Below, in pieces: positions 19,548-30,755 of a DNA stretch of 64,000 nucleotides. Position 1 is the first letter of the stretch. Every line of letters starts with the position of its first letter. The DNA comes from Enterobacter ludwigii (GTDB lineage Bacteria; Pseudomonadota; Gammaproteobacteria; Enterobacterales; Enterobacteriaceae). The notes beneath the pieces are model-generated. The model searched no databases and was not told where the DNA came from. It saw only the letters and a program-made list of their open reading frames with translations. Made by a program: the position numbers and the translations under genes. The stretch covers positions 124,001-188,000 of the forward strand of contig NZ_CP017279.1 of assembly GCF_001750725.1 (NCBI RefSeq), written 5' to 3'.

Positions 19548-21416
19548 ATGTCTCAAACTGCCACACTGATCTTAACCAAAGGTAAGATCCATACCCTCGA
19601 TCGCGAAAAGCCGCTCACGGAAGCGGTGGCTATTGCTAACGGCAAGATCCTGGCGACGGGCAACCACGATCGCATTATGAGCTATGCGACACAGGGAACG
19701 CAGATTGTCGATCTGAAGGGAAGTACGGTGATCCCCGGGCTTAACGATTCGCACCTGCACCTGATCCGCGGCGGGCTGAACTACAACCTCGAGCTGCGCT
19801 GGGAAGGCGTACCGTCGCTGGCGGATGCGCTAAGGATGTTGAAAGATCAGGCCGATCGTACACCTTCACCTCAGTGGGTTCGGGTGGTGGGCGGCTGGAG
19901 CGAGTTTCAGTTCGCCGAACGCCGGATGCCGACCATCGAAGAGCTTAACGAGGCGGCACCGGATACGCCGGTGTTTGTCCTGCACCTCTACGATCGTGCC
20001 CTGCTTAACCGCGCTGCGTTGAAAGCTGTCGGCTACACCAAAGAGACGCCAAACCCGCCGGGCGGGGAGATTGTGCGTGATAACCACGGCAACCCGACCG
20101 GGCTGCTGATCGCTAAACCTAACGCGATGATCCTCTACGCCACGCTGGCAAAAGGACCGAAACTCCCCATTGAGCAGCAGGTTAACTCCACGCGCCAGTT
20201 TATGCGTGAGCTTAACCGTCTGGGGCTGACCAGCGCCATTGATGCCGGCGGCGGCTTCCAGAACTACCCGGAAGATTACGAGGTGATTGCCGAACTGCAC
20301 GCCAAAGAGCAGATGACGGTGCGTATTGCCTACAACCTCTTCACCCAGCGCCCTAAACAGGAGCTGGAGGATTTTGAGCGCTGGACCGATATGCTCAAAC
20401 CGGGGCAGGGCACAGACTTTTATCGTGCGAACGGGGCAGGAGAGATGCTGGTCTTCTCGGCGGCGGATTTTGAAGATTTCCTCCAGCCGCGCCCGGATCT
20501 GCCGCAAGGGATGGAAGACGAGCTGGAACGCGTGGTGCGCCACCTGGTGGAAAACCGCTGGCCGTTCCGGCTGCATGCCACCTATGACGAATCCATCAGC
20601 CGGATGCTGGATGTCTTTGAGAAGGTGAACCGTGAGATTCCGTTTAACGGCCTGCACTGGTTCTTTGACCATGCGGAGACCATTACCGAGCGTAATATCG
20701 AGCGCGTCAAAGCGTTGGGGGGCGGTATTGCGGTACAGCACCGTATGGCGTTCCAGGGCGAATATTTCGTCGACCGCTACGGCAAAGAGGCGGTGAAACA
20801 CACGCCGCCGGTGGCGAAAATGCTGGAACTGGACGTGCCGGTTGGGCTAGGTACCGACGCAACCCGTGTGGCGAGCTATAACCCGTGGACGGCGCTCTAC
20901 TGGCTGGTCTCCGGGCGAACCGTCGGCGGCCTGGCGATGTATGACGACAATAACCGCCTGCCGCGTGAGGTAGCGCTGGAGCTGTGGACCGCAGGCAGCG
21001 CGTGGTTTTCCAGCGAACAGGGTAAAAAAGGCCGTCTGGTTGAAGGGCAGCTTGCGGACCTTGTGGTGCTGTCGAAAGATTACTTCAGCGTGACGGAAGA
21101 GGAGATCAAGGGCATTGAATCGGTGCTGACCGTTGTGGATGGCAAGGTCGTGTATGCCGCCGGTCATTTCAGTCCGCTGTCACCGCCGCCGATCCCGGTT
21201 GTGCCGGCGTGGTCACCGGTCGTGAAAGTCCCGGGGCATTACCGCTCTGCGCCGCCTGCAGCCAGTAAAGTGGGGGCGGTGGTACAGATGCACCAGTGCA
21301 TTGGTAGCTGCGGGGTGCATGGCCATGCGCACGGCATTGCGCGGCAATCGGATATCCCGGTATCTGATGACCAGGCATTCTGGGGCGTGCTGGGGTGCTC
21401 GTGCTTCGCGTTTTAA
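19548..21416 (+). CDS. Amidohydrolase family 3 (YtcJ-like) with Cys/His-rich C-terminal tail
   Basis: Metal-dependent hydrolase of 622 aa, probably cytoplasmic. Metal ligands include His69 and His71 in NDSHLHLIRGG, with further candidates in RLHATYDES, WFFDHAET and the catalytic Asp in GLGTDATR. The usual fold ends with GKVVYAAG (about residue 540). About 80 further residues follow: a proline-rich linker, then a tail with Cys584, Cys588, HGHAH (591-595), Cys617 and Cys619, which looks like a metal-binding or redox appendage (inference). Last gene of the three-gene cluster. Substrate unknown. Confidence 0.85.
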   Translation: MSQTATLILTKGKIHTLDREKPLTEAVAIANGKILATGNHDRIMSYATQGTQIVDLKGSTVIPGLNDSHLHLIRGGLNYNLELRWEGVPSLADALRMLKDQADRTPSPQWVRVVGGWSEFQFAERRMPTIEELNEAAPDTPVFVLHLYDRALLNRAALKAVGYTKETPNPPGGEIVRDNHGNPTGLLIAKPNAMILYATLAKGPKLPIEQQVNSTRQFMRELNRLGLTSAIDAGGGFQNYPEDYEVIAELHAKEQMTVRIAYNLFTQRPKQELEDFERWTDMLKPGQGTDFYRANGAGEMLVFSAADFEDFLQPRPDLPQGMEDELERVVRHLVENRWPFRLHATYDESISRMLDVFEKVNREIPFNGLHWFFDHAETITERNIERVKALGGGIAVQHRMAFQGEYFVDRYGKEAVKHTPPVAKMLELDVPVGLGTDATRVASYNPWTALYWLVSGRTVGGLAMYDDNNRLPREVALELWTAGSAWFSSEQGKKGRLVEGQLADLVVLSKDYFSVTEEEIKGIESVLTVVDGKVVYAAGHFSPLSPPPIPVVPAWSPVVKVPGHYRSAPPAASKVGAVVQMHQCIGSCGVHGHAHGIARQSDIPVSDDQAFWGVLGCSCFAF

Positions 21417-21443
21417 CGTGTGAAAGTGAGATCGTACAAAACA

Positions 21444-21469
21444 AAAAGGCCCGCTAATGCGGGCCTTTT
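21444..21469. terminator. Bidirectional terminator between amidohydrolase and peroxiredoxin genes
   Basis: AAAAGGCCCGC (21444-21454), loop TAAT, GCGGGCCTTTT (21459-21469): a GC stem with an A tract on one side and a T tract on the other, placed between convergent genes. Confidence 0.9.
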
Positions 21470-21485
21470 CCGTAAACCGTGCCGA

Positions 21486-22088
21486 TTACAGGCTGGATAC
21501 GTTCTCAGACAGGTATTTAGCAACGCCGTCCGGAGACGCGTTCATACCTTCTTTACCTTTTTCCCACTGAGCCGGGCACACTTCACCGTGCTCTTCGTGG
21601 AACTGCAGCGCGTCAACCATGCGCAGCATTTCGTCGATGTTACGACCCAGTGGCAGATCGTTAACAACCTGGTGACGAACGATGCCGTTTGCGTCGATCA
21701 GGAAAGAACCGCGCAGTGCAACACCAGCGTCCGGATGTTCGATACCGTAAGCCTGCTGGATTTCGCGTTTGATGTCCGCAACCATTGCGTATTTCACCGC
21801 ACCGATGCCGCCTTTGTCGACAGGGGTGTTACGCCATGCGTTGTGTACAAATTCAGAGTCGAAGGAGACGCCTACAACTTCTACGCCACGCTTCTGGAAT
21901 TCTTCGTAACGTTTGTCGAATGCGATCAGCTCAGACGGGCAAACGAAAGTGAAGTCCATTGGCCAGAAGAACAGAACGGTCGCTTTACCGTTGGTGTGCT
22001 GTTTGAAGTTGAAGTTTTCAACGATTTCACCGTTGCCCAGAACTGCTGCAGCTGTAAAATCCGGAGCCGGACGAGTTACCAGAACCAT
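21486..22088 (-). CDS. Typical 2-Cys peroxiredoxin (Prx1/AhpC family)
   Basis: Thiol peroxidase of 200 aa that reduces hydroperoxides. Peroxidatic Cys50 sits in DFTFVCPSEL, the catalytic Arg126 in ALRGSF and the resolving Cys171 in GEVCPAQWEKG. It has a GGIG motif (93-96) and a C-terminal YLSENV helix, features linked in this family to sensitivity to overoxidation. It differs from the ~187-aa AhpC that pairs with AhpF. Salmonella has a similar gene (tsaA) next to acpH, while E. coli K-12 does not. No reductase gene is adjacent, so the electron donor is unknown; thioredoxin is likely. Confidence 0.93.
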   Translation of the reverse strand: MVLVTRPAPDFTAAAVLGNGEIVENFNFKQHTNGKATVLFFWPMDFTFVCPSELIAFDKRYEEFQKRGVEVVGVSFDSEFVHNAWRNTPVDKGGIGAVKYAMVADIKREIQQAYGIEHPDAGVALRGSFLIDANGIVRHQVVNDLPLGRNIDEMLRMVDALQFHEEHGEVCPAQWEKGKEGMNASPDGVAKYLSENVSSL

Positions 22089-22215
22089 GTGATTCTCCTG
22101 TAGATACTAAGGTTATTTGGAACGCAACGCCGCCCAGTATAGAGAGTGTTCATTGATAAGACAAAGAGGCGCTAACAATCGTTCAGCAAGCTTTCACCTA
22201 TCAATGGCATTTCTG

Positions 22216-22797
22216 TTATAGCTGTTTGTTTTTCGCCTGGGTCATCATACGCGGGTAGAACTGCCAGAACCGTGTCTCCAGCGCCTCGTAGTGGGCGTCC
22301 AGGTCATGCCAGGAATCGCGCAGCGCGTCGAGTCGCGGTCGGCGACTCGCCATCCCGTTTAACACATTCTGTATAAAGTCCATCTCGCGATAGCGCTCAA
22401 GCCAGCGTTCTGACCAGAGATAGTTATTCAGATTCACAAAGCGCGGCGGCGAATCCGGCAAAATAATGGACACCTGTTGGTGGGCATAGCGCACGAACGC
22501 GTTTAGGGGCATCTCAGGAGAGAGTGTTTCCCAGTGCCGCGAGAGGAAATGGTCCCACATTACATCGAGCGTGATCGGTGCGACGCGCCGCGTTTCAGGG
22601 CGGAACCACGCTTTGGCTTCCTGGACTTCCGGCAGGTTATCGGTCAGTACGTCGATACGGCGATGCATAAAAATCCCGTCGACAACCTCTGCGGAGTACG
22701 CGTCGGCGGGATTACCGCGCACGAAATCGGCCAGCAGATTGCCGGAAAGAGAGCTGTCAGCGAGATGAGCAAGATGCAGGTGAGCGAGAAAATTCAT
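22216..22797 (-). CDS. acpH: Acyl carrier protein phosphodiesterase AcpH (YajB)
   Basis: Removes the 4'-phosphopantetheine group from acyl carrier protein, giving apo-ACP. The protein is 193 aa, starting [12 protein letters not shown] as in E. coli; the open frame extends 13 codons further without a good start. Conserved histidines and acidic residues of this HD-like family are visible: [24 protein letters not shown] and [12 protein letters not shown]. Divergent from queA, with about 92 bases between starts. Confidence 0.95.
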   Translation of the reverse strand: MNFLAHLHLAHLADSSLSGNLLADFVRGNPADAYSAEVVDGIFMHRRIDVLTDNLPEVQEAKAWFRPETRRVAPITLDVMWDHFLSRHWETLSPEMPLNAFVRYAHQQVSIILPDSPPRFVNLNNYLWSERWLERYREMDFIQNVLNGMASRRPRLDALRDSWHDLDAHYEALETRFWQFYPRMMTQAKNKQL

Positions 22798-22889
22798 GCG
22801 TTTTATTTGTCCAGGGGCGGCTAGTTGTTGCAGCAAAAGGGTGTGAGCACTAGACTATGCCGCCTGTTTTTAAGTCACGAGTATACGTC

Positions 22890-25141
<2,252 letters not shown>

Positions 25142-25163
25142 TTTTAATAATGAGGGAATTTGA

Positions 25164-25496
25164 ATGAGCTTTTTTATTTCTGATGCGGTAGCGGCAACAG
25201 GTGCTCCGGCGCAGGGCAGCCCGATGTCTCTGATTCTGATGCTGGTTGTGTTCGGTCTGATCTTCTACTTCATGATCCTGCGCCCACAGCAGAAGCGTAC
25301 CAAAGAGCACAAAAAGCTGATGGACTCCATTGCCAAAGGTGATGAAGTGCTGACCAACGGTGGTCTGGTCGGTCGCGTAACCAAAGTGGCTGAAAGTGGC
25401 TACATTGCTATTGCCCTGAACGACACCACTGAAGTGGTTATCAAACGTGACTTCGTAGCTGCCGTTCTGCCGAAAGGCACCATGAAGGCGCTGTAA
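25164..25496 (+). CDS. yajC: Sec translocon accessory protein YajC
   Basis: Small inner-membrane protein (110 aa) that joins SecD and SecF in the holotranslocon. One membrane helix at about residues 19-38 (MSLILMLVVFGLIFYFMILR), then a basic, soluble cytoplasmic domain with KGDEVLTNGGLVGRV. It lies 22 bases after tgt and 27 bases before secD. Confidence 0.97.
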   Translation: MSFFISDAVAATGAPAQGSPMSLILMLVVFGLIFYFMILRPQQKRTKEHKKLMDSIAKGDEVLTNGGLVGRVTKVAESGYIAIALNDTTEVVIKRDFVAAVLPKGTMKAL

Positions 25497-25523
25497 TCCC
25501 AACTTTTCCCAAAGGGAACTGCC

Positions 25524-27371
25524 GTGTTAAACCGTTATCCTTTGTGGAAGTACATCATGCTGGTCGCCGTGATTCTCGTCGGCCTGCTGTACGCGCTTCC
25601 CAACCTGTATGGTGAGGATCCGGCTGTTCAAATCACTGGCGCGCGCGGTGTCGCCGCCAGTGAGCAAACGCTGATCCAGGTCCAGAAATCGTTACAAGAA
25701 GAAAAAATTACCGCTAAGTCTGTGGCTCTGGAAGAGGGCGCAATTCTTGCTCGCTTCGACACCACCGACACGCAGCTCCGCGCTCGCGAAGTGCTGATGG
25801 GCGTGCTGGGTGATAAATACGTCGTGGCGCTTAACCTTGCTCCTGCAACCCCGCGTTGGCTGGCTGCGTTGAATGCAGAGCCAATGAAACTCGGTCTTGA
25901 CCTGCGTGGCGGTGTTCACTTCCTGATGGAAGTGGATATGGATACCGCGCTCGGCAAACTGCAGGAACAAAACATCGACAGCCTGCGCAGCGATCTGCGC
26001 GAAAAAGGCATCGCTTACACTACCGTTCGTAAAGAAGATAACTACGGTATGAGCATCACGTTCCGCGACAGCGCGGCGCGCGATCAGGCTGTAGATTACC
26101 TGACTCAACGTCACCGTGACCTCGTGATCACCTCTCAGGGCAGCAACCAGCTGCGCGCGGTGATGACCGATGCTCGCCTGAAAGAAGCCCGTGAATACGC
26201 CGTTCAGCAGAACATCAATATTCTGCGTAACCGTGTAAACCAGCTGGGGGTTGCTGAGCCACTGGTACAGCGTCAGGGTGCTGACCGTATCGTGGTGGAA
26301 CTCCCGGGTATTCAGGACACGGCACGTGCGAAAGAGATTCTGGGGGCAACTGCCACGCTGGAATTCCGTCTGGTTAACTCCAACGTCGATCAGTCCGCTG
26401 CCGCCGCTGGCCGTATTCCGGGTGATTCGGAAGTGAAACAGACCCGCGAAGGTCAGCCAGTTGTGCTGTACAAACGCGTGATCCTGACCGGTGACCACAT
26501 CACCGACTCCACATCCAGCCAGGACGAATACAACCAGCCGCAGGTTAACATCTCGCTGGATAGCGCGGGTGGTAACATCATGTCTAACTTCACCAAGGAC
26601 AACATCGGTAAACCGATGGCGACCCTGTTTGTGGAGTACAAAGACAGCGGTAAGAAAGATGCAAACGGCCGCGCGGTGCTGGTGAAAGAGGAAGAGGTGA
26701 TTAACATCGCCAACATCCAGTCTCGTCTGGGTAACAGCTTCCGTATCACCGGTATCAACAACCCGAACGAAGCGCGTCAGCTTTCGCTGCTGCTGCGTGC
26801 CGGTGCGCTGATTGCACCGATTCAGATTGTTGAAGAACGTACCATTGGTCCAACGCTGGGGATGCAAAACATCAAGCAGGGTCTGGAAGCGTGTCTGGCC
26901 GGTCTGGTGGTCTCCATCCTCTTCATGATCTTCTTCTATAAGAAGTTTGGTCTGATTGCGACAAGCGCACTGGTTGCGAACCTGGTGCTGATTATCGGCA
27001 TCATGTCTCTGCTGCCGGGGGCGACGCTGACCATGCCGGGGATTGCCGGTATCGTCTTAACCCTTGCGGTGGCGGTCGACGCCAACGTACTGATAAACGA
27101 ACGTATCAAAGAAGAGTTAAGCAACGGTCGCTCTGTTCAGCAGGCGATTGACGAAGGCTACAAAGGGGCATTCAGCTCCATCTTCGATGCGAACGTAACA
27201 ACACTGATTAAGGTTCTTATCCTGTATGCAGTGGGGACTGGCGCTATCAAAGGCTTTGCGATCACCACCGGTATCGGTGTTGCAACGTCAATGTTTACCG
27301 CTATTGTCGGCACCCGTGCCATCGTGAACCTGCTGTATGGCGGCAAGCGCGTCAAAAAGCTGTCTATCTGA
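25524..27371 (+). CDS. secD: Protein translocase subunit SecD
   Basis: RND-superfamily membrane subunit that, with SecF, uses proton motive force to help pull secreted proteins through SecYEG. The protein is 615 aa with a GTG start preceded by AAAGGGA. Helix 1 at the N-terminus is followed by a large periplasmic region (P1 domain), then five membrane helices from about residue 450. Conserved segments include [16 protein letters not shown] and, in the fourth helix region, [18 protein letters not shown] with the functionally important Asp. Confidence 0.98.
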   Translation: MLNRYPLWKYIMLVAVILVGLLYALPNLYGEDPAVQITGARGVAASEQTLIQVQKSLQEEKITAKSVALEEGAILARFDTTDTQLRAREVLMGVLGDKYVVALNLAPATPRWLAALNAEPMKLGLDLRGGVHFLMEVDMDTALGKLQEQNIDSLRSDLREKGIAYTTVRKEDNYGMSITFRDSAARDQAVDYLTQRHRDLVITSQGSNQLRAVMTDARLKEAREYAVQQNINILRNRVNQLGVAEPLVQRQGADRIVVELPGIQDTARAKEILGATATLEFRLVNSNVDQSAAAAGRIPGDSEVKQTREGQPVVLYKRVILTGDHITDSTSSQDEYNQPQVNISLDSAGGNIMSNFTKDNIGKPMATLFVEYKDSGKKDANGRAVLVKEEEVINIANIQSRLGNSFRITGINNPNEARQLSLLLRAGALIAPIQIVEERTIGPTLGMQNIKQGLEACLAGLVVSILFMIFFYKKFGLIATSALVANLVLIIGIMSLLPGATLTMPGIAGIVLTLAVAVDANVLINERIKEELSNGRSVQQAIDEGYKGAFSSIFDANVTTLIKVLILYAVGTGAIKGFAITTGIGVATSMFTAIVGTRAIVNLLYGGKRVKKLSI

Positions 27372-27381
27372 GGAGTGCGTT

Positions 27382-28353
27382 GTGGCACAGGAATATACTG
27401 TTGAACAATTGAACCACGGCCGTAAAGTCTGGGACTTTATGCGCTGGGACTACTGGGCTTTCGGCATTTCAGGTTTACTGCTGATCCTCTCCCTTATCGT
27501 GATGGGCGTGAAAGGCTTTAACTGGGGTCTTGATTTCACCGGTGGTACGGTAATTGAGATCTCCCTGGAAAAACCGGTCGATATGGACCAGATGCGCCAG
27601 TCTTTGCAGAAAGCGGGCTTTGAAGAGCCGTTGCTGCAGAACTTCGGCAGCAGCCGTGACATCATGGTGCGTATGCCGCCGGTGCACGATGCGAACGGCA
27701 GCCAGGAGCTGGGCAGCAAGGTTGTTAACGTGGTTAACGAAACAACCAACCAGCATGCGACGGTTAAGCGTATCGAGTTCGTCGGGCCAAGCGTAGGTGC
27801 TGACCTGGCGCAAACCGGTGCGATGGCGCTGCTGGTGGCTCTGATCTCCATTCTGGTGTATGTCGGTTTCCGCTTTGAGTGGCGACTGGCGGCGGGTGTG
27901 GTTATCGCCCTGGCGCACGACGTGGTGATCACCATGGGCATACTGTCTCTGTTCCACATTGAGATTGACCTGACAATCGTGGCATCCCTGATGTCCGTTA
28001 TCGGTTACTCACTGAACGACAGTATCGTGGTATCTGACCGTATTCGTGAAAACTTCCGTAAGATCCGTCGCGGTACGCCGTACGAAATCTTTAACGTGTC
28101 GTTGACCCAGACGCTGCACCGTACGTTGATCACATCCGGAACCACCTTGATGGTGATCCTGATGCTGTTCCTCTTCGGTGGCCCGGTACTGGAAGGCTTC
28201 TCGCTGACCATGCTGATCGGTGTCTCTATCGGTACGGCTTCGTCTATCTACGTCGCCTCCGCACTGGCACTGAAACTTGGCATGAAGCGCGAGCACCTGC
28301 TCCAGCAGAAAGTCGAGAAAGAAGGGGCGGATCAGCCGTCTATTCTGCCGTAA
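27382..28353 (+). CDS. secF: Protein translocase subunit SecF
   Basis: Partner of SecD. The protein is 323 aa with a GTG start at 27382, and the AGGAG ribosome binding site overlaps the end of secD. Six membrane helices; [15 protein letters not shown] is the D1/D2-type motif after helix 1, and [21 protein letters not shown] is the conserved helix-4 motif matching SecD's proton-path segment. A strong terminator follows, ending the queA-secF transcript. yajD, which follows secF in E. coli, is not here. Confidence 0.98.
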   Translation: MAQEYTVEQLNHGRKVWDFMRWDYWAFGISGLLLILSLIVMGVKGFNWGLDFTGGTVIEISLEKPVDMDQMRQSLQKAGFEEPLLQNFGSSRDIMVRMPPVHDANGSQELGSKVVNVVNETTNQHATVKRIEFVGPSVGADLAQTGAMALLVALISILVYVGFRFEWRLAAGVVIALAHDVVITMGILSLFHIEIDLTIVASLMSVIGYSLNDSIVVSDRIRENFRKIRRGTPYEIFNVSLTQTLHRTLITSGTTLMVILMLFLFGGPVLEGFSLTMLIGVSIGTASSIYVASALALKLGMKREHLLQQKVEKEGADQPSILP

Positions 28354-28375
28354 GACGACGTGTCGTTCGTTCCCG

Positions 28376-28406
28376 AAATCCCGGTCTGTTGACCGGGATT
28401 TTTTTT
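28376..28406 (+). terminator. secF intrinsic terminator
   Basis: AAATCCCGGTC (28376-28386), loop TGTT, GACCGGGATTT (28391-28401) followed by more T. Confidence 0.92.
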
Positions 28407-28424
28407 ATCTGCTCCTGCCAAACA

Positions 28425-28448
28425 CTCCTGACAGTATGCTGTCAGGAG
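28425..28448. promoter_or_regulatory. Perfect 10-bp inverted repeat upstream of VOC gene, candidate operator
   Basis: CTCCTGACAG (28425-28434) and CTGTCAGGAG (28439-28448) flank TATG. It lies 48 bases before the VOC-protein ATG. No T-run follows, and the left arm ends in CTGACA, a -35-like hexamer. The adjacent WYL-domain regulator (28876-29556) is the natural candidate to bind it. This is inference from position and symmetry. Confidence 0.55.
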
Positions 28449-28495
28449 CCCTGTCGTAGACTCTTTTCGAACCCAAACAACAGGCAGGAGGATGT

Positions 28496-28861
28496 ATGAA
28501 GAGTGTAATTAACTGGTTTGAAATTCCGGTCGCCGATATGGATCGCGCTATCAAATTTTATGAGCCCGTGATGCAGGTACAGCTGAGACGAGAGAAGATG
28601 GATGTGGCTGAGTTAGCCGTTTTCCCGCATGACGATCCGGCCACCGGCGGCGCGCTGGCAAAATTTGAGGGCATTACACCGTCCGTACAGGGCGCTATTA
28701 TTTACCTGCATACTGACAACCTGGCGGCAACGCTCGATCGCATCGCGTCTGCGGGTGGCGAGTGCGTGTTTGGCCCGCTGGAATTGCCGCGTGGCATTGG
28801 CACCATAGCCTTGTTTACCGACAGCGAAGGTAATCGCGTCGGCCTCCATCAACCTGCCTGA
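28496..28861 (+). CDS. VOC-superfamily (glyoxalase-like) protein
   Basis: Protein of 121 aa with one vicinal-oxygen-chelate unit made of two beta-alpha-beta-beta-beta halves: NWFEIPVADMDRAIKFYEPV at the start and IIYLHTDNLAATLDRIASAGG in the second half, ending GNRVGLHQPA. VOC proteins include lyases, dioxygenases and resistance proteins; no specific role can be given. Good ribosome binding site (AGGAGG 28486-28492). It is 14 bases upstream of a WYL regulator, and the pair replaces yajD of E. coli. Confidence 0.85.
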   Translation: MKSVINWFEIPVADMDRAIKFYEPVMQVQLRREKMDVAELAVFPHDDPATGGALAKFEGITPSVQGAIIYLHTDNLAATLDRIASAGGECVFGPLELPRGIGTIALFTDSEGNRVGLHQPA

Positions 28862-28875
28862 GAGCTGAATACGAT

Positions 28876-29556
28876 ATGACCCGACGCGCTGACCGTTTGT
28901 TTCAGATTGTGCAGATCCTGAGAGGCAGGCGTCTGACAACGGCAGCGCATCTGGCGGACAGGTTGAGCGTATCGGAACGGACCGTATACCGTGATATCCG
29001 CGACCTGTCGCTTTCCGGCGTGCCGGTGGAAGGGGAGGCGGGAAGCGGCTATCGGCTGATGTCCGGTTTTGACTTACCTCCGCTGATGCTGACGAACAAA
29101 GAATCTGAAGCGCTGATGGTCGCCATCCGTCTGCTGAAAACCTGGGGCGGCGACTCGCTCTCGCGTGAGCTTGAGTCGGCGCAGGAGAAGGTGCTGGCGA
29201 TCCTGCCCGAGGAGAGCCGACGTAAGGCGGAGCAGACGCGGATATATGCGCCGGATATTGCGCTTCAGCCGCATTCGCGCAGCGACTTTGATGTTATTCA
29301 TCAGGCTATTTCTGCCCAGTGCGTACTGGCGCTGCATTATCGTGATGAAGCCGGGCATCTGACATGGCGCGACATTCAGCCGCTGGGGCTGTTCTTCTGG
29401 GGAGAGCATTGGCTGCTGGCCGCGTGGTGTGAACGGCGAGATGACTACCGCTGCTTCCGGCTCGACAGGTGTCTGAATATTACGCTCACGCAGAGGCGTT
29501 TTAGCGAAAGCGCGGAGCGATCGCTGGCGGATTTTCTGCGTAAGGTGAAGCAATAA
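28876..29556 (+). CDS. HTH/WYL-domain transcriptional regulator (YafY-like)
   Basis: Protein of 226 aa. N-terminal helix-turn-helix of the HTH_11/DeoR type (RLTTAAHLADRLSVSERTVYRDIRDL, about residues 19-44), a wing (SGVPVEGEAGSGYRL), and a C-terminal WYL domain (about 138-210) with the region PLGLFFWGEHWLLAAWCERRDDYRCFRLDR. Many members repress an adjacent small VOC- or DinB-like gene through an inverted repeat, and such a repeat is present at 28425-28448. Ligand unknown. Convergent with tsx. Confidence 0.87.
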   Translation: MTRRADRLFQIVQILRGRRLTTAAHLADRLSVSERTVYRDIRDLSLSGVPVEGEAGSGYRLMSGFDLPPLMLTNKESEALMVAIRLLKTWGGDSLSRELESAQEKVLAILPEESRRKAEQTRIYAPDIALQPHSRSDFDVIHQAISAQCVLALHYRDEAGHLTWRDIQPLGLFFWGEHWLLAAWCERRDDYRCFRLDRCLNITLTQRRFSESAERSLADFLRKVKQ

Positions 29557-29557
29557 A

Positions 29558-29583
29558 AAAGCCAGCATATCAGCTGGCTTTGT
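29558..29583. terminator. Bidirectional terminator between WYL regulator and tsx
   Basis: AAAGCCAGC (29558-29566) and GCTGGCTTT (29573-29581) with a six-base loop, an A tract on the left and TTTGT on the right, between convergent genes. Confidence 0.85.
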
Positions 29584-29604
29584 CCGTTTTTGCCTTCTTT
29601 CACA

Positions 29605-30489
29605 TCAGAAGTTGTAACCGACAACCAGGTAACCACCCCAACCGGTAGAACGTACGCTGAAGTCGCCATTGCCGAAGTTCAGGCTTGCGTCATCGTTCCA
29701 CTGACCGCCGTTGTGCCAGTAACGCGCAACAACGGAGTAATGCCAGTGATCGTAGTTCAGCGCCAGGATGTGGCTGGAGGCGATGGAGTCGTTGGTACGC
29801 GCTTTCTTACCGTTCAGATCACGGAAGTCGTTGTCGCCCAGGTCTGAACCCCAGTCAAAGTTGGTGAAACCGATATAGCTCAGGTTACCGCCCCACAGCT
29901 GGGTAATTGGCACAAAGTATTTCACTTTGAAACGGTAGCCATCCCACTCGTTTTCGTTCGCGGCACCGTAGTTCTGCCACTGGTATTTCGCATAGACGTT
30001 CAGGGACAGGCTCATTGGCAGACCGGTATCGATGTCGGTACCCAGACCCATATACCAGGTGCTCTGACGACCGGACGCGTTACGGCCCATGTCGTAGATG
30101 TAGTTGTTCGCGAAGTACCACTCTTTGAATGGACCAAACGCCAGGCTGGTGCCCGTCAGCTTATCAATGGAGAAGCGGGGTTCGATCTCCATGAACAGGG
30201 GGGAACCGTGGTTCCAGATACCTTTCGCATCGGTGTTACCGCCGAAGAAGACCGGTGCATCCATATAGCCGTAGAAATCGAACCAGTCTTTCTTGGCGAA
30301 GGCTTCGTACTCCAGGTAGGTATCGTTGCGGATCTGTGGTCCGAAACGGGTGTGATAGCTGCCGACCACGTTAACGCTCTGGTGCCACCAGTCGGAGAGG
30401 TATTGTGGTTTATCGTTTTCCGCTGCGTTAACAGTGAAAGTGGAGGAGAGTGCCAGCACGGCGCCAGCCGCGAGTAATGTTTTTTTCAT
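29605..30489 (-). CDS. tsx: Nucleoside-specific outer membrane channel Tsx
   Basis: Twelve-stranded outer membrane beta-barrel that lets nucleosides and deoxynucleosides into the periplasm; in E. coli it is also a receptor for T-even-type phages and colicin K. The protein is 294 aa. [22 protein letters not shown] is a signal peptide (22 residues). The barrel is rich in aromatic residues, and the last residues YLVVGYNF form the C-terminal phenylalanine signature for Bam insertion. Two codons before the chosen ATG are open but not needed. The loop at [15 protein letters not shown] differs from E. coli, as expected for a surface loop. Confidence 0.97.
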   Translation of the reverse strand: MKKTLLAAGAVLALSSTFTVNAAENDKPQYLSDWWHQSVNVVGSYHTRFGPQIRNDTYLEYEAFAKKDWFDFYGYMDAPVFFGGNTDAKGIWNHGSPLFMEIEPRFSIDKLTGTSLAFGPFKEWYFANNYIYDMGRNASGRQSTWYMGLGTDIDTGLPMSLSLNVYAKYQWQNYGAANENEWDGYRFKVKYFVPITQLWGGNLSYIGFTNFDWGSDLGDNDFRDLNGKKARTNDSIASSHILALNYDHWHYSVVARYWHNGGQWNDDASLNFGNGDFSVRSTGWGGYLVVGYNF

Positions 30490-30574
30490 AATCATGCCAC
30501 TGATTGAAATTCCCTTCCGGGAGTGAAAAATGCGCGAATTGCGTTTCTAAATATTTCGTGTTTCTGCGGAGCCT

Positions 30575-30616
30575 ATTATAGGAATCCTTGCTCACAAAAA
30601 TATGTGTTGTTTCACA
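30575..30616 (-). promoter_or_regulatory. tsx promoter with CRP-like site
   Basis: Read on the minus strand, TGTGAAACAACACATA (30601-30616) resembles a CRP site (second half imperfect), and TATAAT occupies 30575-30580. The centre of the CRP-like site would be about 40 bases before the expected start, as in class II CRP promoters. A further TGTGAGAGATATGTGA lies just upstream. In E. coli tsx is controlled by CRP with CytR, and this matches that layout. The 266 bases up to yajI hold no gene. Confidence 0.65.
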
Positions 30617-30755
30617 TATCTCTCACACGCGTAATCGATTGCGTTCACGTTTGCGTACTTTAAACGGCGGGGATTGTAGCGGCAATGATTTCTGTTGCCA
30701 ATCTTTGCGGATTGTAAATGTTAGCGGAGTGACATTGCACTCCGCTGAAAGGGGA

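Noticed and set aside
25692..26867. 391-codon antisense frame in secD
   Set aside because: Complete overlap with secD and no protein-like features.
28376..28448. 28425-28448 palindrome as part of the secF terminator
   Set aside because: secF already has a complete stem plus T-run at 28376-28406; the second palindrome has no T-run and lies next to the VOC gene.
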